Source of the DNA: Bacillus swezeyi
GTDB lineage: Bacteria; Bacillota; Bacilli; Bacillales; Bacillaceae
DNA length: 64,000 bases
Reading direction: 5' to 3'
Assembly (NCBI RefSeq): GCF_001969815.1
Contig: NZ_MRBK01000003.1
Location: 124,347-188,346, forward strand
Part shown: positions 58,456 to 64,000 of the stretch, piece by piece
How positions within the stretch are numbered: position 1 is the stretch's first letter
Layout: each line of letters starts with the position of its first letter
Notes under the pieces: model-generated
The model's input: only the letters and a program-made list of their open reading frames with translations
The model's database searches: none
What the model was told of the DNA's origin: nothing
Translations under genes and position numbers: made by a program

Positions 58456-59049
58456 TTGATTGCTGTGAAATTGATTTCCTACATACTCGGACAAAAACCG
58501 ATGCTTGCCCTGCTTTTGATCATTAATTTTTTCGGCACCGTATACGGATATTATTGGTACCTTCCGCAGCTGATGGATACACCGGCAAAATTTCTGATCT
58601 TTGTTCCGGACAGCCCGACAGCGACCTTATTTTTTTTATTTGTTTTGATCGGTCTTTTATTCAAAAGAAATGCTTCTCTGTTTGAAGCGCTTGCGCTTGT
58701 CACGCTTGTCAAATACGGGCTGTGGGCCGTTGTCATGAATATTCTTGTGCTTGTGACGACAGGAAGCCTTCATTGGACCGGATATATGCTGATCGCATCT
58801 CATTTTGCGATGGCTGTCCAGGGTGTTCTGTATGCGCCGCATTACCGGTTTAAAGGATGGCATTTGGCGCTTGCGGCAGTTTGGACACTGCATAATGACA
58901 TCATTGATTATGTGTTCGGGATGATGCCAAATTATTCGATGCTTACCCAGTACATGCCGCAAATCGGCTATTTTACGTTTTGGCTCAGCATCGCATCGAT
59001 CGGTCTGGCATATTATTTTGTGCTGTCACGGAAAGCTTTTAAGCTGTAA
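58456..59049 (+). CDS. ypjA: DUF1405 membrane protein YpjA
   Basis: A 197-residue, highly hydrophobic protein with about six membrane helices (for example LLLIINFFGTVYGYYWYLPQL and LIASHFAMAVQGVLYAPHY). It fits DUF1405. TTG 58456 is taken as start (AAAGAG 8 bases upstream); GTG 58465 is possible. It lies after qcrC in all Bacillus I recall, which suggests but does not prove a respiratory link. Its expression may depend on the terminator-like structure upstream. Confidence 0.87.
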   Translation: MIAVKLISYILGQKPMLALLLIINFFGTVYGYYWYLPQLMDTPAKFLIFVPDSPTATLFFLFVLIGLLFKRNASLFEALALVTLVKYGLWAVVMNILVLVTTGSLHWTGYMLIASHFAMAVQGVLYAPHYRFKGWHLALAAVWTLHNDIIDYVFGMMPNYSMLTQYMPQIGYFTFWLSIASIGLAYYFVLSRKAFKL

Positions 59050-59067
59050 GCTTCGGTCAACAATCTT

Positions 59068-59097
59068 GGTCTAACCTTGTCCCTCTCTTCATATTCT
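59068..59097 (+). promoter_or_regulatory. Candidate SigE promoter of ypjB
   Basis: GGTCTAA ... CATATTCT (59090-59097), with spacing near the SigE norm. The -10 fits CATAnnnT; the -35 is weak. Confidence 0.4.
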
Positions 59098-59125
59098 TTA
59101 ATAGAAGGAGTAGGAGGGACCGTAA

Positions 59126-59926
59126 ATGATACGAAAGGTGATCCTTTGCATACTGCTTGTGCTTATGTTTCCTGCGGACGGTTTGATAGCCGAAGAATCA
59201 TCCGCTTTACAGGAATTGACCGAGCTGTCTGATACGGTATTCCAGCTAACAAGACAGTCTCAGTATGACGAAGCAGTTCAGATTCTTCATTATTTTGAAG
59301 AGCGGCTGAAAGCAGCAGAGAGAGACGGGACAGAAGATGTGATGACAGGGTCCGAGATTCGCCAGGTCAGCTTGGCACACCACGACATGCTGAAAAGCCT
59401 GGAAAGCGAAGAGACGGAGAAAAAAGTCAAGTTTAAGGCCGCAGCACAGTTTAGAATGCTGATGGACGCGATCGAATCCGATCATGACCCGCTCTGGGGC
59501 TCTTTGAAAAAACCGATTATGGATTCCTTTAGATCGCTGAAGGCTGATATTCAAAAAGAAGACAATCTGACGTTTCGGGAACAGTGGAATCATTTTTTGT
59601 CATTGTATGATACGATTTATCCGAGTTTAACGATTGATATTTCGCCAAAACAATTGAGAAGTGTCTCCAACCATATTGAAGTTGTCGAGCACAGAGATTT
59701 TCAGCAAATGACGGAAAGCAGCAAGCTTGAACGTCTGACGCTGCTGGAAAAAGACTTGGAAGATGTGTTTAATCAAGTAGAAGAAGATGATGCAGACCCC
59801 TCCCTTTTATGGGTCATCCTGACAACCGGAAGCATCATCCTTTCCACGCTGACATACGTGGGATTCAGAAAGTATAAAGCTGAAGGGGACAGGCACAAAA
59901 AAAGAGAAAAAGATTGGCCGAAATAA
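59126..59926 (+). CDS. ypjB: Sporulation protein YpjB
   Basis: A 266-residue protein of the Spore_YpjB family. A signal peptide (about 1-22) leads to a helical extracytoplasmic domain, one membrane segment near the C-terminus (about 230-250, LLWVILTTGSIILSTLTYV) and a short basic tail. ATG 59126 follows AGGAGGGA. It is convergent with ypjC across a terminator. A mother-cell promoter is possible. Its molecular role is unknown. Confidence 0.88.
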   Translation: MIRKVILCILLVLMFPADGLIAEESSALQELTELSDTVFQLTRQSQYDEAVQILHYFEERLKAAERDGTEDVMTGSEIRQVSLAHHDMLKSLESEETEKKVKFKAAAQFRMLMDAIESDHDPLWGSLKKPIMDSFRSLKADIQKEDNLTFREQWNHFLSLYDTIYPSLTIDISPKQLRSVSNHIEVVEHRDFQQMTESSKLERLTLLEKDLEDVFNQVEEDDADPSLLWVILTTGSIILSTLTYVGFRKYKAEGDRHKKREKDWPK

Positions 59927-59929
59927 GAA

Positions 59930-59958
59930 GCTCTGCTGATCGCGAGCTTCTTTTTGCT
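59930..59958. terminator. Terminator between ypjB and ypjC
   Basis: AGAAGCTC / GAGCTTCT stem with TTTTT on the plus side; it separates the convergent genes. Confidence 0.82.
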
Positions 59959-59966
59959 TGATGGAA

Positions 59967-60839
59967 TCAGCGGGAAATGGGATTTTTATTTTCGTCTAGT
60001 GTAAAGCCTTCTCCCAATACATCGTGAACATCGCTGACAGCAACAAAGGCATGGGGATCGACGGAAGTAATCACATTTTTTAATAGAAAAACTTCATTTT
60101 TCGGGACGACGCAGTATAAAACATCGCGCTCTGTTTTTGTATAAGATCCCTGGCCTTTTAAAACGGTCACGCCTCTTTCCATTTCCTCGATGATTTTTTG
60201 CTGGATCTGCTCGTTCTTTTCAGAGATAATGGTGGCGCCTTTTGCTGCGTATCCGCCTTCCTGCATGAAATCAATCACTTTGGAAGCAACAAATACGGCA
60301 ACTAGCGTGTACATCGCCTCTTTATAGGAAAGGTAAAAAATTAGAGACAGTGTAATCACGCAGGCGTCAAAGACAAACATGGCTTTTCCCATCGGCACTT
60401 GAAAATATTTGTTGATGAGCCGTACGATAATATCGACGCCGCCTGTCGTTCCGCCGTATTTGAAAATAATTCCCAATCCAGTCCCGATAAATACGCCGGC
60501 AAAAAGCGCCGCCAGCGCGAGATCATGCTGAAGCGGCATATGTATTTGGAAGCGCTGAAAAATCCACAAAAACATAGACAGGCTGACGGTTCCTAGAATC
60601 GTATACATAAAAACCGTTCTCCCTAAGAGCTTCCAGCCGATAATAAAAACCGGAATGTTCAACACCAGATTGGAAATGGAAGGATCGATATGAAACAGAA
60701 AATAAAGCAGCAGGGTGATGCCGGTAAAACCGCCTTCTGACAGGTTGTTCTGCATATTAAAATGAACGAGTCCAAAGGAAAAAACAGCGGCTCCTGCTAA
60801 TATAAACAAGACATTTTTCATTCTGATGTCTCCGAACAT
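59967..60839 (-). CDS. ypjC: YitT-family membrane protein YpjC
   Basis: A 290-residue protein, equal to B. subtilis YpjC, counted from ATG 60839 (MFGDIRMKN), which has GGAAAGGGG upstream; the frame extends to 60896. Five to six membrane helices (YitT domain, GGTTGGVDIIVRLINKY) precede a soluble C-terminal DUF2179 domain (YAAKGATIISEKNEQIQQKI). The function of the family is not established. It has its own promoter, divergent from ypjD. Confidence 0.93.
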   Translation of the reverse strand: MFGDIRMKNVLFILAGAAVFSFGLVHFNMQNNLSEGGFTGITLLLYFLFHIDPSISNLVLNIPVFIIGWKLLGRTVFMYTILGTVSLSMFLWIFQRFQIHMPLQHDLALAALFAGVFIGTGLGIIFKYGGTTGGVDIIVRLINKYFQVPMGKAMFVFDACVITLSLIFYLSYKEAMYTLVAVFVASKVIDFMQEGGYAAKGATIISEKNEQIQQKIIEEMERGVTVLKGQGSYTKTERDVLYCVVPKNEVFLLKNVITSVDPHAFVAVSDVHDVLGEGFTLDENKNPISR

Positions 60840-60875
60840 AAAAAAACCCCTTTCCTTCCATAAGCTGGCGTTAAT

Positions 60876-60904
60876 ATTATAGTGTATCCATTTCAAAACA
60901 GCAA
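60876..60904 (-). promoter_or_regulatory. SigA promoter of ypjC
   Basis: On the minus strand: TTGCTG, 17 bases, TATAAT. Confidence 0.8.
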
Positions 60905-60919
60905 ACCCGTTTTAAACAT

Positions 60920-60948
60920 TTGTCAAACTTGTTTGAATTCGCTAACAT
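60920..60948 (+). promoter_or_regulatory. SigA promoter of the ypjD-dapB-mgsA-bsh operon
   Basis: TTGTCA, 17 bases, TAACAT, about 28 bases before ypjD. Confidence 0.75.
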
Positions 60949-60975
60949 GTAAGAGATGACAGGAGGTTTTACCGT

Positions 60976-61314
60976 ATGACGAAAGAAAAAACGATGAAAG
61001 ATATACAGCGTGAGGTTGATGAATACATCGGCCAATTTAAAGAGGGCTACTTCAGCCCGCTTGCAATGATGGCCAGGCTGACAGAAGAACTCGGCGAACT
61101 CGCCAGGGAAGTCAATCATCATTACGGTGAAAAACCGAAGAAAAACACCGAAGCTGAAAAAAAGATGGAAGAAGAAATTGGCGACGTGCTGTTTGTTTTA
61201 GTTTGTTTAGCCAATTCGCTTCATATATCATTGGATGAAGCACATGATATGGTCATGGAGAAATTCAACACCCGTGACAAAAACCGCTGGACAAGAAAAG
61301 AAGAAGGAAAGTAG
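60976..61314 (+). CDS. ypjD: MazG-type nucleotide pyrophosphohydrolase YpjD
   Basis: A 112-residue all-helical protein of the MazG/NTP-PPase fold. Metal ligands are in [15 protein letters not shown] and [19 protein letters not shown], the usual EExxE and ExxD pattern. It starts at ATG behind AGGAGG. It should hydrolyse an (unidentified) nucleoside triphosphate. It is first gene of an operon with dapB 11 bases later. Confidence 0.92.
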   Translation: MTKEKTMKDIQREVDEYIGQFKEGYFSPLAMMARLTEELGELAREVNHHYGEKPKKNTEAEKKMEEEIGDVLFVLVCLANSLHISLDEAHDMVMEKFNTRDKNRWTRKEEGK

Positions 61315-61325
61315 AGGAGATTCAC

Positions 61326-62129
61326 ATGTCAAAGGAAACCATCAAAATCGTAATCGCCGGACCGCGCGGAAGAATGGGAAGCGAGGCTGTCAAGCTTGTT
61401 GAAGACACCCCTCATTTCAAGCTTGCCGGTGCAATAGACCGTACATATAACCGTGACAAACTGTCAGATGTTTTACCATGCCGTTCAGATGCCGTCATTT
61501 ATACGGACATACACGAATGCTTTTCAGAAACAAATCCAGATGTGCTCATTGATCTGACAACGCCTGAAATCGGCAAAGTTCATACAAAAATCGCTTTGGA
61601 GCACGGCGTCCGTCCTGTAGTAGGCACGACAGGCTTTTCTGAAAGCGATTTGAGCGAACTGATGGAGCTGACGGACGAAAAAGGAATCGGTGCGATTATT
61701 GCGCCAAACTTCGCGCTCGGAGCCGTCCTCATGATGAAATTTTCGCAGATGGCTGCCAGCTATTTTGCCGATATCGAAATCATTGAACAGCACCATGATC
61801 AAAAGCTTGATGCGCCGAGCGGAACAGCTTTGAAAACAGCGGAAATGATTTCGGCTGTACGCGAAGCGAAACAACAGGGGCATCCGGATGAAACAGAAAT
61901 TTTGCCGGGGGCAAGGGGCGCAGACCAAAACGGAATCCGCCTGCACAGCGTCCGCCTGCCGGGATTGATCGCCCACCAGGAAGTGATGTTTGGAGGAGAC
62001 GGACAAACCCTTAAAATACGTCATGATTCATACAATCGAGCATCCTTTATGTCCGGTGTGAAGCTGGCTGTTGAACAAGTGATGAAAATCGACCAGCTTG
62101 TCTACGGCCTCGAAAATATAATAGAGTAA
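61326..62129 (+). CDS. dapB: 4-hydroxy-tetrahydrodipicolinate reductase
   Basis: Makes tetrahydrodipicolinate for lysine, cell-wall diaminopimelate and spore dipicolinate. It has 267 residues. The nucleotide motif is [13 protein letters not shown], then [24 protein letters not shown], and the active-site [23 protein letters not shown] follows AGGAGA. mgsA follows after 22 bases. Confidence 0.96.
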   Translation: MSKETIKIVIAGPRGRMGSEAVKLVEDTPHFKLAGAIDRTYNRDKLSDVLPCRSDAVIYTDIHECFSETNPDVLIDLTTPEIGKVHTKIALEHGVRPVVGTTGFSESDLSELMELTDEKGIGAIIAPNFALGAVLMMKFSQMAASYFADIEIIEQHHDQKLDAPSGTALKTAEMISAVREAKQQGHPDETEILPGARGADQNGIRLHSVRLPGLIAHQEVMFGGDGQTLKIRHDSYNRASFMSGVKLAVEQVMKIDQLVYGLENIIE

Positions 62130-62151
62130 CAAAACAAAGGGGGAAATCGCA

Positions 62152-62565
62152 ATGAAAATCGCCTTAATTGCCCATGACCGAAAAAAGCAGGATATGATTC
62201 AGCTGACAACGGCTTACAAACACATTTTAAATAAGCATGAATTGTTTGCGACGGGAACGACCGGTACAAAAATTACCGAAGCGACAGGGCTGCCGGTCGT
62301 GCGTTTTCAATCCGGGCCGCTTGGCGGGGACCAGCAGATCGGCGCACTGATCGCAAAGAATGAAGTCGATCTTGTGATCTTTTTGAGAGATCCGCTGACA
62401 GTTCAGCCGCATGAACCGGATGTCTCTGCATTAATTCGTTTGTCTGACGTATATGCAATCCCGCTTGCGACCAATATGGGGACGGCGGAAATTTTGATCC
62501 GATCTGTTGAGGAAGGCGCATTTGAATTCAGAAAAATGGTTCATGGCGGGGATCAAGATGCTTGA
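62152..62565 (+). CDS. mgsA: Methylglyoxal synthase
   Basis: Turns dihydroxyacetone phosphate into methylglyoxal, a glycolytic overflow route. It has 137 residues. Catalytic aspartates lie in [10 protein letters not shown] and [15 protein letters not shown]; the phosphate-binding TGTTGTKI and [10 protein letters not shown] motifs are intact. Its stop overlaps bshB1. Bacillithiol, made by the next two genes, helps detoxify methylglyoxal in Bacillus, so the grouping makes physiological sense. Confidence 0.96.
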   Translation: MKIALIAHDRKKQDMIQLTTAYKHILNKHELFATGTTGTKITEATGLPVVRFQSGPLGGDQQIGALIAKNEVDLVIFLRDPLTVQPHEPDVSALIRLSDVYAIPLATNMGTAEILIRSVEEGAFEFRKMVHGGDQDA

Positions 62566-63259
62566 TATACTGGCTTTCGGCGCGCATAGCGATGATGTAG
62601 AAATCGGCATGGGGGGAACCATCGCCAAATATACTAAGAAGGGCTTTCGAATTGGAATCTGCGATTTAACCCAGGCTGAACTGTCTTCAAACGGAACGGT
62701 CGAAACGAGAAAAAATGAAGCAGCGCTGGCCGCGGAAATTTTAGGCGCCAGTCCGCGGATTTCCCTTGCCCTGCCTGACAGGGGGCTGTTCCTCAACCAG
62801 GCAGCCGTTATGGAAGCTGTCTCCGTCATTCGGATGTATAAGCCAAAGCTTGTCTTTGTTCCATATCAAAAAGACCGGCATCCGGATCACGGACATGCGG
62901 CGGAAATCGTCGAAGAAGCGGTTTTTTCCGCCGGAATACATAAATATGAAGATGCAAAAAAACAGCCGGCCCATAAAGTGCAAAATATGTACTACTATAT
63001 GATCAACGGCTTTCATAAACCTGAATTTGTCATCGATATTTCTGAGACGATGGCTCAAAAAAAAGAGAGTCTCGGTGCATATCAAAGCCAGTTCAGCCGT
63101 TCGGAACAGTCGGTGGAAACCCCGCTGACGAACGGCTATATTGAAACGGTCGAAGCCCGGGAAAAGCTTCTTGGAAAAGAAGCCGGCGTCGCATACGCGG
63201 AAGGTTTCTTCTCCAAGCGGACACTTTTGTTAAACAACGATTTATTTGGGGGCGGATGA
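62558..63259 (+). CDS. bshB1: N-acetylglucosaminyl-malate deacetylase BshB1
   Basis: The second step of bacillithiol synthesis: removes acetate from GlcNAc-malate. ATG 62558 ([13 protein letters not shown]) overlaps mgsA by 8 bases and has GGCGGGG upstream; ATG 62543 and 62507 are in frame. It has about 233 residues. It is a zinc PIG-L enzyme with [14 protein letters not shown], the catalytic region [17 protein letters not shown] and [14 protein letters not shown]. It is coupled to bshA. Confidence 0.93.
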   Translation: MLDILAFGAHSDDVEIGMGGTIAKYTKKGFRIGICDLTQAELSSNGTVETRKNEAALAAEILGASPRISLALPDRGLFLNQAAVMEAVSVIRMYKPKLVFVPYQKDRHPDHGHAAEIVEEAVFSAGIHKYEDAKKQPAHKVQNMYYYMINGFHKPEFVIDISETMAQKKESLGAYQSQFSRSEQSVETPLTNGYIETVEAREKLLGKEAGVAYAEGFFSKRTLLLNNDLFGGG

Positions 63260-64000
63260 TGAAAAAATTAAAAATCGGAATCACGTGTTATCCGAGTGTA
63301 GGCGGATCAGGAATCATCGCGACAGAGCTCGGTAAACTGCTGGCGGAAAAAGGACATGAAATTCATTTTATTACATCAAGCGTTCCGTACAGGCTTAATA
63401 AAGTGTATTCCAACATCTATTTTCATGAAGTGGAAGTCAATCAATATGCCGTGTTTAAGTACCCGCCGTATGATTTGGCTTTGGCCAGCAAAATGGCGGA
63501 GGTGGCAAAGCGGGAGCAGCTTGATGTTCTGCATGCCCATTACGCGGTGCCGCACGCGATTTCCGCTTTTTTGGCAAAACAAATGCTGGACGGAAATATT
63601 AAGACAGTTACAACACTGCACGGCACAGACATTACAGTTCTCGGTTATGACCCGTCTTTAAAGGATCTGATCAAGTTTGCGATTGAATCCTCTGATCGTG
63701 TCACAGCAGTTTCTTCTGCTCTCGCAGCTCAAACCTATGACTTAATCAAGCCGAACAAAAAGATCGAAACGATCTATAATTTTGTCGATGAGCGGGTCTA
63801 TTTAAAACAGGAACAGCATTCCTTGAAAGAGCAGTACGGGATTGCCCCGGATGAAAAAGTGGTCATCCATGTCTCGAATTTCAGACAGGTGAAGCGTGTA
63901 CAGGATGTGATCCATGTATTCAGCCGAATTGTCAAACAAATGAAAGCGAAGCTGATCCTGGTCGGGGATGGGCCTGAAATAACCGTCATATGCCAGCTTG
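63259..64000 (+). CDS. bshA: L-malate glycosyltransferase BshA, 5' part
   Basis: The first step of bacillithiol synthesis: joins GlcNAc from UDP-GlcNAc to malate. The frame is open from ATG 63259 (ATG 63256 also possible, overlapping the bshB1 stop) to the window end, about 247 codons of roughly 377. It is a GT4 enzyme: the N-terminal [44 protein letters not shown] and [13 protein letters not shown] motifs are present. The donor-binding C-terminal motif lies outside. Confidence 0.95.
   Translation, partial: MKKLKIGITCYPSVGGSGIIATELGKLLAEKGHEIHFITSSVPYRLNKVYSNIYFHEVEVNQYAVFKYPPYDLALASKMAEVAKREQLDVLHAHYAVPHAISAFLAKQMLDGNIKTVTTLHGTDITVLGYDPSLKDLIKFAIESSDRVTAVSSALAAQTYDLIKPNKKIETIYNFVDERVYLKQEQHSLKEQYGIAPDEKVVIHVSNFRQVKRVQDVIHVFSRIVKQMKAKLILVGDGPEITVICQL

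Noticed and set aside
61524-62024. 166-codon minus-strand frame inside dapB
   Set aside because: Opposite strand of an intact dapB, with no ribosome site.

Overview
The window is a contiguous stretch of a low-GC Firmicutes chromosome whose gene order follows the Bacillus subtilis sigX-rsiX ... serA ... gudB ... spoIVA ... trp ... qcr ... bshA region almost gene for gene. Protein sequences, the sporulation genes (sleB, ypeB, spoIVA, the yphA/yphB cluster, ypjB), bacillithiol genes and TRAP control all point to the genus Bacillus. Sequence divergence from B. subtilis, plus a few inserted genes and one missing gene, suggests the B. licheniformis / paralicheniformis / sonorensis group (inference). 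There are no rRNA or tRNA genes, insertion sequences, prophage genes or CRISPR arrays.

Region 1 (1-5200) is accessory-looking: the 3' part of an OmpR-type response regulator, a sensor kinase, a membrane-anchored beta-propeller protein, a polysaccharide deacetylase and a LytR-CpsA-Psr enzyme. It sits where resDE would be expected next to sigX, and is visibly AT-richer than the rest. Region 2 (5400-8150) holds sigX-rsiX with its own SigX promoter, then an exported M23/LysM peptidoglycan hydrolase behind a terminator-like hairpin. Region 3 (8150-17440) has serA, an FMN riboswitch with ribU, ferredoxin, and the ypbB-recS-ypbD-ypbE-ypbF-ypbG-mecB series.

Region 4 (17550-35900) holds gudB (no inactivating duplication), ypdA, ansA, prsW, sleB-ypeB, ypfB-cmk-ypfD, fni, the small gene ypzI, the yphA-yphB-ypzH sporulation set, der, gpsA, yphE-yphF, spoIVA and hbs. 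Region 5 (36000-53460) is the menaquinone and aromatic supraoperon: mtrAB, hepS-menH-hepT, ndk, cheR, aroF-aroB-aroH, the TRAP-controlled trpEDCFBA, hisC, tyrA and aroE. Both the TRAP protein gene (mtrB) and its main RNA target (the trp leader) are present. Region 6 (53690-64000) has ypiA-ypiB-ypiF, the menaquinol:cytochrome c reductase genes qcrABC, a transcribed-looking structured spacer, ypjA-ypjB, ypjC on the minus strand, and ypjD-dapB-mgsA-bshB1-bshA, cut by the window end.

Themes that link genes: chorismate made by aroF/aroB/aroE feeds trp, tyrA and menaquinone; menaquinone made by hepS/menH/hepT is the substrate of QcrABC; BshA/BshB1 make bacillithiol, which the YpdA system keeps reduced. 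The best candidates for undescribed biology are the envelope cluster at the start, the M23 gene with its upstream hairpin, the qcrC-ypjA structured spacer, and a possible short leader ORF overlapping the TRAP-binding array.
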